Below, piece by piece: positions 7,260 through 16,502 of a stretch of DNA of 64,000 nt (position 1 is the stretch's first letter; each line of letters begins with the position of its first letter). Location: the NCBI GenBank assembly GCA_024232355.1, contig JAAEPW010000499.1:1-64000 (forward strand). The letters run 5' to 3'. Under the pieces are notes generated by a model. That model ran no database searches and had not been told where the DNA came from. It saw only the letters and a program-made list of their open reading frames with translations. Origin of the DNA: Chloroflexota bacterium. GTDB taxonomy: Bacteria > Chloroflexota > Anaerolineae > B4-G1. The translations under genes were made by a program, and so were the position numbers.

Positions 7260-7838
7260 ATGGTAAAAACGATTCACTATCGCGTGGGACAATTCATCCA
7301 AGCATTGACCGCCCGCGTTCCAGAAAAAGACGTAGAACAAGCTGTGCGTGTACTAACACCAACGGCACAAGCGCTCTTTCGCCGCCAAGCGATTCAGGAT
7401 CAACACCACGCGCTGGCAGTTTACCACACGCTGCGCCAAGCGGGGCATACAAATCCACAGCTTTTGGCAGCAGCATTGTTACACGATGTGGGTAAATCTG
7501 CCGCCCGGTTGCCTGCTTGGCAACGAGCGATCATCGTGCTGGTGGAACGTTTTGCACCGCGCTTGCTGGCCCGCTTGAGCCAAAAAGAACCAGAGGAACG
7601 CGGACAAGACCTGACAAATAACTGGCGCCACCCGTTCATCGTCCACGCTCAACATCCAGAGATAGGAGCGCAATGGGCGTTGGAGGCAGGCTGCGCGCCT
7701 CTCACCGTCGCGCTTATCCGGCGACACCAAGATAAACTAGCGAGTCACCTACCACTCACCAACAATGATGTGGAAAGAGAAAATAATACAGAGGATCAAC
7801 TATTAGCCGCCCTCCAAGCGGCCGACAACTTGCACTAG
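7260..7838 (+). CDS. HD-domain metal-dependent hydrolase
   Basis: 192 residues from the ATG at 7260. An upstream extension of the frame only shadows the protease gene. The HD signature is complete: His49/50 (QHHALAVYHTL), His75-Asp76 (LLHDVGK), later histidines in HPEIGAQWALEAG and RRHQDKL, and a terminal aspartate in AALQAADNLH. The HDIG-like LLHDVGK is typical of nucleotide phosphohydrolases. The ribosome site is weak, and the gene may be translated by coupling to the protease. Substrate unknown. Confidence 0.75.
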   Translation: MVKTIHYRVGQFIQALTARVPEKDVEQAVRVLTPTAQALFRRQAIQDQHHALAVYHTLRQAGHTNPQLLAAALLHDVGKSAARLPAWQRAIIVLVERFAPRLLARLSQKEPEERGQDLTNNWRHPFIVHAQHPEIGAQWALEAGCAPLTVALIRRHQDKLASHLPLTNNDVERENNTEDQLLAALQAADNLH

Positions 7839-7898
7839 CACTGCTGCACCTGGTTGAACCGTTGGCCATCGTACAAGAGTGCGAAAGGAGATTTTTCA

Positions 7899-8921
7899 AT
7901 GAATTTCAAACGAGTCGCCATCATTGGCACCAATCATATCAGTCTCTCGATCGCCTTGGCACTCAAGGCACAAAAAGAGCCGCCCGAGATCGTTGGCTAC
8001 AATGTCAAAAAAGTGATAGCCGATCTGGCACGTGCCAAGGGAGCCCTCGATCGAGTGGAGCGCAGACCAAGCGATGCCTGCCAAGACGCCGATTTGGTCA
8101 TAATCGCCGTGCCCCTCACCGACATCCGCGAGACATTCGCCGACATCGCATCGCACCTCACACCCGGCTGTCTCGTCACTGACATTGCGCGCCTCAAAGC
8201 CCCGGTGATGGATTGGGCTGAAGAATTACTGCCAGATAATGTGACTTTTGTCGGAGGGCACTTGATTCTCAACCCGGCCACTGCTGGTTTGGACCCCTTG
8301 GAGGAACCAGACGAGGCCAACAAAGATCTGTTGGAACACGCCCTCTATTGCTTTACCACACCACCTGAAATTTCCAACGTGGTCATCAATACCCTGACTG
8401 ATCTGGCAAAGGCATTTGACGCACATCCCTTTTTCATCGACGTCACCGAGCACGATGGGCTACAAGCCGGTGTCGAAGGGTTGCCCGATCTATTGGCTAT
8501 CGCCCTGTTGCGATCCACCATAGACACCCCAGGCTGGGAGGAAATGCGCAAGCTCGCCGGTCATCGCTTTGCGACTGCCACAACACTCGAGACCGAAACC
8601 ACCGACATTGACGAGCGCCACACTGCTGCCTTTCTCAATCGAGAACACATCATACGCCGCCTGAACGTTCTCCTAACCGAACTGGTGCGCTTGCGCGACA
8701 TGATGTCCAAAGACGACGCAGAGTTGGTAGAAAAAGCCTTTGTAGAAGCCGTCACAGGACGGGAAGCTTGGCTTGGAGACCGGGCACGAGGTATGTGGGT
8801 CAAAAAGCAATCAGTTAATTCAGATCAGATACCCAGCGTTGGCAAGCAAATCAAAACTATGCTTTTTGGTGAAAGACCCAGCCTGCGCCGAGATGATGAA
8901 CAAGATCCCCGTAAAAAGTAG
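7899..8921 (+). CDS. Prephenate dehydrogenase-like NAD(P)-binding protein
   Basis: 340 residues from the ATG at 7899, chosen because AAAGGAG (7884-7890) precedes it. The N-terminal Rossmann fold (RVAIIGTNHISLSIALAL), the DLVIIAVPL strand and the all-helical C-terminal dimerisation half match TyrA-type prephenate/arogenate dehydrogenases. The usual GxGxxG is altered to GTNHIS, and the usual GGHPM reads GGHLILNP. It may therefore be a divergent or non-TyrA member, for example of the wider 6-phosphogluconate dehydrogenase-like superfamily. No aromatic-amino-acid genes are adjacent. Confidence 0.65.
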   Translation: MNFKRVAIIGTNHISLSIALALKAQKEPPEIVGYNVKKVIADLARAKGALDRVERRPSDACQDADLVIIAVPLTDIRETFADIASHLTPGCLVTDIARLKAPVMDWAEELLPDNVTFVGGHLILNPATAGLDPLEEPDEANKDLLEHALYCFTTPPEISNVVINTLTDLAKAFDAHPFFIDVTEHDGLQAGVEGLPDLLAIALLRSTIDTPGWEEMRKLAGHRFATATTLETETTDIDERHTAAFLNREHIIRRLNVLLTELVRLRDMMSKDDAELVEKAFVEAVTGREAWLGDRARGMWVKKQSVNSDQIPSVGKQIKTMLFGERPSLRRDDEQDPRKK

Positions 8922-9001
8922 CGATATTTCTCTACGGGTTTATGCATAATGAGTAACACCCGAATACCAAGCTGTGCAAGGATTGAGCTGGGCAGAGCAC
9001 A

Positions 9002-10219
9002 TTGACTGAAAAATATCGTGTTTTGATGATCGCCCCAACCTCCTTCTTTCTAGACTATGGCTGCCACGTGCGCATTCTGGAGGAGACGAGGGTACTTGAA
9101 AGCTTGGGACACCAGGTGACAATTATCACCTACTATCTGGGGCGTGATCTGCCCCACCTAGACATTGTGCGTACACGCCCTACACCTTGGCGTGCCGACT
9201 ATGAAGTTGGTTCCTCGTTACACAAGATCGCCTTTGACCTTTTCCTGGGCTGGACCGGTCTAAAGACCGTGTTGAGCCGTCGGTTTGACATCATTCACGG
9301 CCACTTGCATGAGGGAGCCCTCATCGGTTACTTTTTGAGCCGGATCCAGCGCGTGCCACTGGTGGCCGATTTTCAGGGCAGTATGACCAGCGAGATGGTA
9401 GACCATCACTTTCTAGACCCCCAAGGAACGTGGTACCGTTGGGTGCGGCTGCTGGAACTGCGCATCAACCATCTGCCCAATGCCATTGTGACCAGCACTC
9501 AGCAAGCCGCCTACATGTTGGAGCGCGATTTCGATACCAGTTCCCGCCGTGTCTACCCGCTGCCGGATTGCGTCAACTTGGATTTCTTCCACCCTGACGT
9601 GCTCACGGCTGAGGAAATCACAGCCAGGCGAACAGCCCTGGGTATTCCGCCTGGCCGCCCCGTTGTCGTCTACCTGGGGCTTTTGGCCGACTATCAGGGC
9701 ACGTCACTTCTTGTGCAAGCGGCGCGCGTTCTCAAACAATGCAACACAAATATCCATTTCCTGATCATGGGTTTCCCGGACGTCGACCGTTATCGCCGAA
9801 TGGCATCCGAGTTGGGAGTCGCCGACCGAATCACTTTTACCGGCAAAGTACCTTATGAAAAAGCCCCAACCCATCTGGCGCTAGGAGATATCGCCATAGC
9901 TCCCAAACTCTCAACCACTGAAGGTGCTGGCAAAATCCTAAACTATATGGCGATGGCCCTACCCACTGTCACCTTTGACAACCCCGCTAGCCGCGAGTAC
10001 TTGGGGACGTTGGGCGTCTATGCCAAGCAAACGGGTAACGCCGTTGCCCTGGCCGACGAGGTTCTTGGTCTTTTAAACGCACCACAGTGGCGCGCCGAGT
10101 TGGGACAAAAACTACGTGCACGGGCCACCCGCCATTTTTCCCTGACACGATTAGGCCGTCAGCTGTTGAACATCTACCGTACTATCTTGAAACCACAAAC
10201 TCGACGGAGGTCGTTATGA
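9002..10219 (+). CDS. Glycosyltransferase family 4
   Basis: 405 residues with the GT-B fold of family 4. The N-terminal domain has RVLMIAPTSFFLDYG, EETRVLESLGHQVTII and FDIIHGHLHEGALIGY. The C-terminal donor domain has VVVYLGLLADYQGTSLL and the EGAGKILNYMAMALP signature that binds the nucleotide sugar. It should build a surface polysaccharide or glycolipid on the cytoplasmic face. The TTG start at 9002 is assumed from the alignment of the first strand; an ATG lies seven codons downstream. The last four bases overlap the ABC-2 permease (ATGA), so the two genes are coupled. Confidence 0.85.
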   Translation: MTEKYRVLMIAPTSFFLDYGCHVRILEETRVLESLGHQVTIITYYLGRDLPHLDIVRTRPTPWRADYEVGSSLHKIAFDLFLGWTGLKTVLSRRFDIIHGHLHEGALIGYFLSRIQRVPLVADFQGSMTSEMVDHHFLDPQGTWYRWVRLLELRINHLPNAIVTSTQQAAYMLERDFDTSSRRVYPLPDCVNLDFFHPDVLTAEEITARRTALGIPPGRPVVVYLGLLADYQGTSLLVQAARVLKQCNTNIHFLIMGFPDVDRYRRMASELGVADRITFTGKVPYEKAPTHLALGDIAIAPKLSTTEGAGKILNYMAMALPTVTFDNPASREYLGTLGVYAKQTGNAVALADEVLGLLNAPQWRAELGQKLRARATRHFSLTRLGRQLLNIYRTILKPQTRRRSL

Positions 10220-11031
10220 AAGTCTCGCATCGCTTACGCGAACTCTGGCAGTACCGCGAACTGACCCGCAACCTGGTCGTGCGTAACCTCAAAGTGCGCT
10301 ACAAAAACTCTATTCTCGGCATTGCCTGGTCATGGCTGAGCCCACTGGGAATGATGATCGTGTATACGATCTTTTTTGGCATTGTTCAACCCAGTCACAA
10401 CATTCATAACTATCCAGTTTTTCTCATGTGTGGGATGTTGCCCTGGGTTTTTTGTGCGGACTCGATTATACAAGCCACCGACAGTATTGTCAGTAACGCC
10501 CAGTTGATCAAAAAAGTCTATTTCCCGCGTGAGGTGCTCCTCATCTCCACCATACTATCTAATCTCGTCAACTTTATAATTGCATTGCCCATCTTTTTTG
10601 CTCTGGCATTGATTTCAAAGTCGCCGTTAACCTGGTGGGTGCTTTTTCTGCCGATCACAATATTGATTCAGATGACCTTTTTGTTAGGAGTGACATTCTT
10701 TCTTGCCACTCTCAATGTTTTTTACCGCGACACCAAACACCTCCTGGGTGTAATCGTACAGGCGTGGTTCTTTCTGACACCCGTGTTTTATTCCATTCAG
10801 ACCGTCCCAGAAGAGACCAACGTCCTGGGAAGAGCATTCAATGCCCAATTATGGCTGCGCCGCCTGAACCCGATGGCATCCATCATCGCCTCGTACCGCG
10901 ATTTACTATACTGGGGTGCACCCACAGGTTTTGATTTTTTACTACGGACGGCCATCACGGCACTGGTTGTACTCGTCATCGGCTATCTGATATTTCTGCG
11001 ATATAGCCCCAGATTTGGTGAAAGTGTCTAG
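10216..11031 (+). CDS. ABC-2 type permease, polysaccharide/polyol-phosphate export
   Basis: 271 residues from the ATG at 10216 (GGAGG five bases upstream, ATGA overlap with the glycosyltransferase). The N-terminal cytoplasmic helix LTRNLVVRNLKVRYKNSILG and six membrane segments are those of Wzm/TagG exporters. These pair with an ATPase (Wzt/TagH) to move lipid-linked polymers outward. No ATPase gene adjoins it; the next gene is priA. The ATPase must come from elsewhere, or the locus has been rearranged. Confidence 0.85.
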   Translation: MKVSHRLRELWQYRELTRNLVVRNLKVRYKNSILGIAWSWLSPLGMMIVYTIFFGIVQPSHNIHNYPVFLMCGMLPWVFCADSIIQATDSIVSNAQLIKKVYFPREVLLISTILSNLVNFIIALPIFFALALISKSPLTWWVLFLPITILIQMTFLLGVTFFLATLNVFYRDTKHLLGVIVQAWFFLTPVFYSIQTVPEETNVLGRAFNAQLWLRRLNPMASIIASYRDLLYWGAPTGFDFLLRTAITALVVLVIGYLIFLRYSPRFGESV

Positions 11032-11049
11032 TGGAATGGTTAGAGTTGA

Positions 11050-13584
11050 ATGAGACCTGGTCCATTTGTCGAGGTGCTCGTATTTTCTCCAGTCAAGACG
11101 CCGGCTATGGGCACGGCAGCGCGCACCTTTACTTACCATCTACCCAATGAACTGCAAGACCATCTGGCGGTAGGTTCTCTCATCGTCGTTCCCTTTGGCC
11201 ACCAACGGCTCTATGGACTCGTCGTCACCCTGGCCGACGAATCTCCCATACCCGAGATAGAGACTCGTCCCATCGAGTCATTGGTCGACCCGACCCCCGT
11301 CCTCACTCCGACCCAGATTGCATTGGCCCGTTGGATGAGCTTTGAATATCTGACCCCGCTCTGGCGCTGCCTGACACTGATGCTGCCACCCGGCGTCGTG
11401 GGCCATGCCGACGTACAAGTCGAGTTGGCCGGAGACGTCGAGCCACGGGATATACGAACCGAACCCCAGGGACAATTGGTCACCGTGCTCGATGCCAAGG
11501 GCACTCTGATCGGGCGACAATTGGACCGCCTGCTGCCCCGCAAACAGTGGCGCAGAGCGGCATCCCAACTCGCCCGCCGGGGCGTCGTCGTCAAGTCTCC
11601 CTTTCTAGCCCCGCCCAAAGCCCGCCCCCAACAAATACGCACCGTCCATCTCGTCCCTGCCGCCGACCTGGAAGCCGGGCTATCCGGGCTGCGCAGCGAA
11701 CTTTACCCGGCCATCGTCAAATTCTTGCAAGCCGAAGGCGAGCCGGTGGACGTTAGTTGGGTCTATGCCGAGACTGGTTGCACCCGCTACCACCTCAACA
11801 AACTGGCCGAGCGCCAGATCATCGCCTTTGACGCCGAGCAAACATGGCGAGACCCACTGGCCGACGAAACCTTTGTCTCGGATATCCCGCCCACGCTCAC
11901 GTCAGATCAACAAGCAGTCTGGGACACGGTAAAATCGAAAATTATAAATCACGAATCTCAAATCTTTCTTCTCCACGGTGTGACCGGCTCGGGAAAAACA
12001 GAGATCTACCTCCGCGCCGTCGCCGAGGCGCTCGCACGAGGCCAACAGGCCATCGTGCTCGTGCCCGAAATCAGCCTGACGCCCCAAACAACGCACCGCT
12101 TTGGCGCGCGTTTCGGGCAACGCATCGCCATCCTTCACAGCGCACTCACGGCAGGCGAGCGTTACGATGCCTGGCGTCGTGCCCGCGCGGGCTTGGTAGA
12201 CGTCATCATCGGGCCGCGTTCGGCGCTCTTTTCGCCGCTCCCGTCGCTGGGCCTGATCATCCTGGACGAGGAGCACGACGACAGCTACAAGCAAAGCGCC
12301 CCAGCGCCACGTTACCACGCCCGTGATACCGCGACCGAACTGGCCCGCCTGGCACACGCGCCCGTGATCCTTGGCTCGGCCACCCCCAGCTTGGAATCCT
12401 ACCATCGCGCCCAACGCGGCGAGTTCAAGCTGCTAGAGATGCCGCGCCGCATTATGGGGCACGCACGTCGCTTGTCTGACCTACAGGCCCGCTACGAGAT
12501 ACCCCGCACCCGTTACCGCACCCTGCACGACGCTCCCACCGAGGCCCGCTACAGATCCCTGCCGCCGGTGCAAATCGTGGACCTGCGAGCCGAGTTGCGA
12601 GCCGGGAATCGCTCCATCTTTAGCCGTGCCCTCCAGAGAGCAATGAACGAGGCCCTGGAGCGAAGAGAGCAAGTCATCCTATTCCTCAACCGGCGAGGAA
12701 CAGCTACCTTTGTCCTCTGCCGTGACTGTGGCTACGTCGCGCGCTGCCCAAATTGCGACACCCCCCTCACCTATCATGGACCGCGTGCCCGCCTGGTCTG
12801 CCATCACTGCAACCACCGCGAGCCTCAGCCTGCTCGCTGCCCCCAATGCGATAGCGAGCGCATCCGTTACTTTGGCCTGGGGACCGAGCGCGTAGAAAAA
12901 ACCATTCACCAACGCTGGCCCAACGTCCGCACCCTGCGCTGGGATCGAGACACGACTCGCAACTATGCCGCTCACGCCGCCATCCTCGATCTGTTCAGCA
13001 CCGGGCTGGCCCACGTACTCGTCGGCACGCAGATGATCGCCAAAGGGCTCGACTTGCCGCTGGTGACCGTCGTCGGCGTCATTTCCGCCGATACGGCTCT
13101 CAATCTGCCCGACTTTCGTTCCGGCGAGCGCACGTTCCAGTTGCTGACCCAGGTAGCCGGGCGGGCCGGGCGGGGGCTGCTAGGCGGTCGCGTCATCCTC
13201 CAGACTTATCACCCCGATCACTACGCCGTCGTGGCTGCCGCTGCCCATAACTATGGCAAGTTCGCAGCCCGCGAACTCCAGTTCCGGCGCAACCAAGGAT
13301 ACCCACCCTTCCGTCGCCTGGTCAAGTTGACTTGTGAGGACACCAGCCTCTCCCAAGCCCGTGCCGAGGCCGAAGCATTGTCACAAATCCTGCGCGACCG
13401 GCTAACCCAGCAGGGCCTACCCACGACCGACATGATCGGCCCCGTGCCGCCCTTTTTTGCCCAACTGCGGGGTCGCCACCGCTGGCAAATTCTTTTGCGC
13501 CACGCCGACCCAGCCGAGTTCCTTCGCGGCATCCCCATCCCCCCAAACTGGCGCGTGGACGTAGACCCGGTGAGCGTATTGTAG
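11050..13584 (+). CDS. priA: PriA, primosomal replication-restart helicase
   Basis: 844 residues, full length. The N-terminal DNA-binding domain (VLVFSPVKTPAMGTAARTF...) is followed by a superfamily 2 helicase core with Walker A GVTGSGKTEIY and the DEEH box LDEEHDDSYKQ. The cysteine-rich insert (CRDCGYVARCPNC, then CHHC and CPQC) binds two zincs, and helicase motifs V-VI lie in LVGTQMIAKGLDLP and QVAGRAGR. PriA reloads the replisome at stalled forks. Nineteen bases separate it from the permease gene. No other primosome gene is nearby. The insert at 460-490 (ARYEIPRTRYRT) is longer than in E. coli. Confidence 0.97.
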   Translation: MRPGPFVEVLVFSPVKTPAMGTAARTFTYHLPNELQDHLAVGSLIVVPFGHQRLYGLVVTLADESPIPEIETRPIESLVDPTPVLTPTQIALARWMSFEYLTPLWRCLTLMLPPGVVGHADVQVELAGDVEPRDIRTEPQGQLVTVLDAKGTLIGRQLDRLLPRKQWRRAASQLARRGVVVKSPFLAPPKARPQQIRTVHLVPAADLEAGLSGLRSELYPAIVKFLQAEGEPVDVSWVYAETGCTRYHLNKLAERQIIAFDAEQTWRDPLADETFVSDIPPTLTSDQQAVWDTVKSKIINHESQIFLLHGVTGSGKTEIYLRAVAEALARGQQAIVLVPEISLTPQTTHRFGARFGQRIAILHSALTAGERYDAWRRARAGLVDVIIGPRSALFSPLPSLGLIILDEEHDDSYKQSAPAPRYHARDTATELARLAHAPVILGSATPSLESYHRAQRGEFKLLEMPRRIMGHARRLSDLQARYEIPRTRYRTLHDAPTEARYRSLPPVQIVDLRAELRAGNRSIFSRALQRAMNEALERREQVILFLNRRGTATFVLCRDCGYVARCPNCDTPLTYHGPRARLVCHHCNHREPQPARCPQCDSERIRYFGLGTERVEKTIHQRWPNVRTLRWDRDTTRNYAAHAAILDLFSTGLAHVLVGTQMIAKGLDLPLVTVVGVISADTALNLPDFRSGERTFQLLTQVAGRAGRGLLGGRVILQTYHPDHYAVVAAAAHNYGKFAARELQFRRNQGYPPFRRLVKLTCEDTSLSQARAEAEALSQILRDRLTQQGLPTTDMIGPVPPFFAQLRGRHRWQILLRHADPAEFLRGIPIPPNWRVDVDPVSVL

Positions 13585-13618
13585 ACAACAGTTATTTTGG
13601 AATTGAAATTTGAGCCAG

Positions 13619-13647
13619 TTGACAAAAGAAAAAAGTCATGGTATTAT
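13619..13647 (+). promoter_or_regulatory. Promoter of the ArsR-family gene
   Basis: TTGACA (13619-13624), 17-base spacer, TATTAT (13642-13647). The operator candidate at 13655 begins at the expected transcription start. Confidence 0.82.
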
Positions 13648-13654
13648 TTAAGCA

Positions 13655-13672
13655 TATTAGCAGATACTAATT
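13655..13672 (+). promoter_or_regulatory. ArsR-type operator, copy 1
   Basis: Inverted repeat TATTAG-cagata-CTAATT, imperfect only in its last base. It overlaps the predicted start of transcription of the ArsR-type gene. The same dyad with the same 6-base centre length recurs at 14031. AT-rich interrupted dyads over the start site are usual for SmtB/ArsR repressors. Confidence 0.72.
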
Positions 13673-13684
13673 TAAGGTTGAGCG

Positions 13685-14008
13685 ATGGACAAGATAGAAG
13701 AACTGGCCGAGATATTCAAAGCTCTATCAGACCCCACCCGGTTGCGGTTGGTCAAGCTGTTGAGCGAGCACTCTTTGCATGATTGTTCAAATGAATGCAA
13801 CGGCCAAGACTTTTTGTGCGTCAACGCCCTGGCCCACCAGTTGGGAGTCACCCAATCAGCGGTCTCACAGCACCTGCGCGTCTTGAGACAAGCAAGGATC
13901 GTCCGAGGCGTGCGGCGAGGGCACTTTATGCACTATTCAATTGACCAAGATGGACTAGGGCAATACAAAGCCAAGCTCCTAGAGACGCTGGGGGAAGACT
14001 TTGGGTAA
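13685..14008 (+). CDS. ArsR/SmtB-family metal-responsive repressor
   Basis: 107 residues with a winged helix-turn-helix: IFKALSDPTRLRLVKLL at the start, recognition helix VTQSAVSQHLRVLRQARIV (residues 55-73) and wing GVRRGHFMHYSI. Three cysteines (C34, C38, C45) lie in an inserted loop before the HTH and are candidate metal ligands, with Cys45 near the position of the ArsR/CadC alpha-3 sensors. Members release DNA when they bind metal. The gene lies between two copies of one operator, the first on its own promoter and the second before the His/Cys-rich gene, so it probably represses both. Confidence 0.88.
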   Translation: MDKIEELAEIFKALSDPTRLRLVKLLSEHSLHDCSNECNGQDFLCVNALAHQLGVTQSAVSQHLRVLRQARIVRGVRRGHFMHYSIDQDGLGQYKAKLLETLGEDFG

Positions 14009-14030
14009 TATCTCTTTTTTTGCCCCATAT

Positions 14031-14048
14031 TATTAGTATATTCTAATA
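14031..14048 (+). promoter_or_regulatory. ArsR-type operator, copy 2 (perfect dyad)
   Basis: Perfect inverted repeat TATTAG-tatatt-CTAATA, upstream of the His/Cys-rich small gene. It matches copy 1 at 13655 in both arms and centre length. The dyad lies in very AT-rich DNA that offers several weak -10 options, so it should overlap the promoter. Confidence 0.78.
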
Positions 14049-14082
14049 TTCTTATATTCTAACATGAAAGGAGGTGAAAAAT

Positions 14083-14295
14083 ATGTGCTGTGAATCTACA
14101 GGTCATCACAAAGGTATGCATCGAGGCCACCACCGGGGTCACCAAGGTGACACTTGTGGCTGCGGACATGACAGTTTTGGGCCCGCTTTTTGGACCAAAG
14201 AGGAAAAAATCGCCCGGCTTGAAGAATGTCTGGCAAGTATGCAGGAACGAGTAAAGGCTGTCAAAGAGCGCATCGTCGCGCTAAAGGAAGAGTAG
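14083..14295 (+). CDS. His/Cys-rich small protein with coiled-coil tail, probable metal binder
   Basis: 70 residues. The ATG at 14083 is chosen over an upstream in-frame GTG because AAGGAGG (14068-14074) lies eight bases before it, and the GTG falls inside that site. Residues 1-30 hold four cysteines (MCC..., CGC) and seven histidines in a glycine-rich stretch (HHKGMHRGHHRGH). Residues 39-70 form a charged amphipathic helix. I do not recognise a named family. The shared operator with the ArsR-type sensor gene suggests a metal-buffering or carrying role, like SmtB-controlled metallothionein SmtA, although the sequence is unrelated. Confidence 0.78.
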   Translation: MCCESTGHHKGMHRGHHRGHQGDTCGCGHDSFGPAFWTKEEKIARLEECLASMQERVKAVKERIVALKEE

Positions 14296-14310
14296 GTTTT
14301 TCTGGTTCCA

Positions 14311-14348
14311 AGTGGTGGGGAAGAGCCCAATAACTCGTCCCCACCACT
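14311..14348 (+). terminator. Hairpin after the His/Cys-rich gene
   Basis: Perfect 11-base arms AGTGGTGGGGA (14311-14321) and TCCCCACCACT (14338-14348), 16 bases past the stop codon. There is no T-run after it, so it is at best a weak terminator or a transcript-stabilising hairpin. Confidence 0.5.
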
Positions 14349-14401
14349 GGCAATTATAGTTCATCACCTCAGAAAGAATAAAGGAGAGGTGAATTTGAGA
14401 C

Positions 14402-14441
14402 TGAAAAAAGAACGAGCCGCTTCCACACAAGAAGCGGCTCG
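14402..14441 (-). terminator. Rho-independent terminator of the SCP2-like gene
   Basis: Minus-strand hairpin with 11-base GC-rich arms (14413-14423 and 14431-14441, CGAGCCGCTTC and its complement) and a 7-base loop. It is followed on the minus strand by TTCTTTTTTC. It lies 20 bases beyond the stop at 14462. Confidence 0.9.
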
Positions 14442-14461
14442 CTGCTCAACAACAATATACG

Positions 14462-14782
14462 CTACGACAAGATGGTTTGGAGCTTCATTGCGAGCCCCAT
14501 ATCACCAGCTATCTTGATCTTGCCTTGCATAAACGCATTCATCGCGTTCAGTTCACCGTTCGACATGGCAACAAAGTCAAGAGCACTCATCGAGAGGGTC
14601 ATAGCAGGCGCGGTAGTTTCTCCCTCATCCACGGATGCTTTACCATTCTCCAACTGTAGCGTCCATTTGCCGCCCTCATCGCCACTCAGATCAAAGAGTA
14701 TGACAGTGTCAAGATCCCCAACCTTGTCCGGGGCCATATTGACCATGTTCTCAAAAACCTCTTGTGTGGTTGTATAAGCCAT
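14462..14782 (-). CDS. SCP2 sterol-carrier-like lipid-binding protein
   Basis: 106 residues, a single SCP2 domain: FDLSGDEGGKWTLQLENGKA, ETTAPAMTLSMSALDFVAM and NAFMQGKIKIAGDMGLAMKL. The fold makes a hydrophobic tunnel for lipids or acyl-CoA. In bacteria such stand-alone domains are common and of unknown partner. It is a single-gene transcript with its own consensus promoter (14812-14840) and a strong terminator. A second, larger SCP2 protein is at 40627-41040. Confidence 0.88.
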   Translation of the reverse strand: MAYTTTQEVFENMVNMAPDKVGDLDTVILFDLSGDEGGKWTLQLENGKASVDEGETTAPAMTLSMSALDFVAMSNGELNAMNAFMQGKIKIAGDMGLAMKLQTILS

Positions 14783-14811
14783 CGTTTGCCTCCTGAATAT
14801 GATTTGCGCTC

Positions 14812-14840
14812 ATTATAGCTGTAACGCACATCCTTGTCAA
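14812..14840 (-). promoter_or_regulatory. Consensus promoter of the SCP2-like gene
   Basis: On the minus strand: TTGACA (14835-14840), 17-base spacer, TATAAT (14812-14817), about 30 bases from the start codon. This is a strong housekeeping promoter with no operator visible. Confidence 0.88.
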
Positions 14841-15186
14841 TATTCCGTCTTTGGTCTCTTATCCTGACGTTGGAGACACCTTCACAGCGAGATCTGCCGC
14901 CGCAAAGTGGACATTCCCAGAAATACGGCGCCCCGCCCCAAGACAAAAAAGCTCACACCGTGAACCACGATGCGAGCCTCATTAGAACCATTTACTTGTG
15001 AATACAGTTGTCAGCCCAATCCTCCAGCCACTCGATCACATACCCCCGAATTCACCGCAGGCTTGCGTCCTTCCCCAACCAGCAACGCAATACCCGTCAG
15101 CCCCGAATGAATTCGTGGCTTGATACAGTAAACACGCTAAACACGTGTTGACAACCAATGCGATTCATCGCATTTTGCGTATAAAG
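14841..15186. other. Gene-free stretch between the SCP2 gene and ftsZ
   Basis: No supported gene. The frames that cross it are short, and one overlaps the SCP2 promoter. It holds a small dyad AATGCGA-TTCA-TCGCATT (15157-15174), a 10-base palindrome AACACGTGTT near 15140, and AATTCGTGGCT at 15110-15120, which matches the conserved end of the hairpin repeats at 16441 and 62673. Confidence 0.5.
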
Positions 15187-15206
15187 CTGGGCAATGAATT
15201 GCCCAG
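15187..15206 (-). terminator. Hairpin just past ftsZ, possible end of the dcw transcript
   Basis: Perfect arms CTGGGCAAT and ATTGCCCAG with a 2-base centre, 14 bases after the ftsZ stop. On the minus strand it is followed by CTTTATACGC, a poor U-tract, so termination efficiency is uncertain. Confidence 0.5.
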
Positions 15207-15219
15207 TGCTCTACCCTGC

Positions 15220-16284
<1,065 letters not shown>

Positions 16285-16440
16285 TTTTTTTCCTCCTGTG
16301 GTCAAGTCTCTAAAAAGAGACGTAAACCCGCCCAACTGGTAAATAACGCACATTGTAACCAGGCTGATGATCACATTGTGCAAATGTCCAAGCTGCTTGG
16401 CTTGGTACTCTTCCCTCGCCTAACCCTTGCTATCAAACAC

Positions 16441-16481
16441 TGCCGCGAATTTTGAGACAAGAATTCGTGCAATTCGTGGCA
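16441..16481 (-). repeat. Dispersed hairpin repeat, copy between ftsA and ftsZ
   Basis: On the minus strand the element reads TGCCACGAATTGCACGAATT at one end and AATTCGCGGCA at the other; the ends pair with one mismatch. The 62673-62735 element has the same 19-base head. A third partial copy (AATTCGTGGCT) is at 15110-15120. Confidence 0.6.
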
Positions 16482-16502
16482 AAAAATACCCGATTGTAAA
16501 AC

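Noticed and set aside
14686..14946. 86-residue minus-strand frame with a CPLCGG motif
   Set aside because: It runs through the consensus SCP2 promoter and the start of the SCP2 gene and has no ribosome site; the cysteine pair alone is not enough.
14831..15219. ncRNA or riboswitch before or after ftsZ
   Set aside because: Only small simple dyads are visible and none resembles a known class; the stretch lies downstream of ftsZ, not in a leader.
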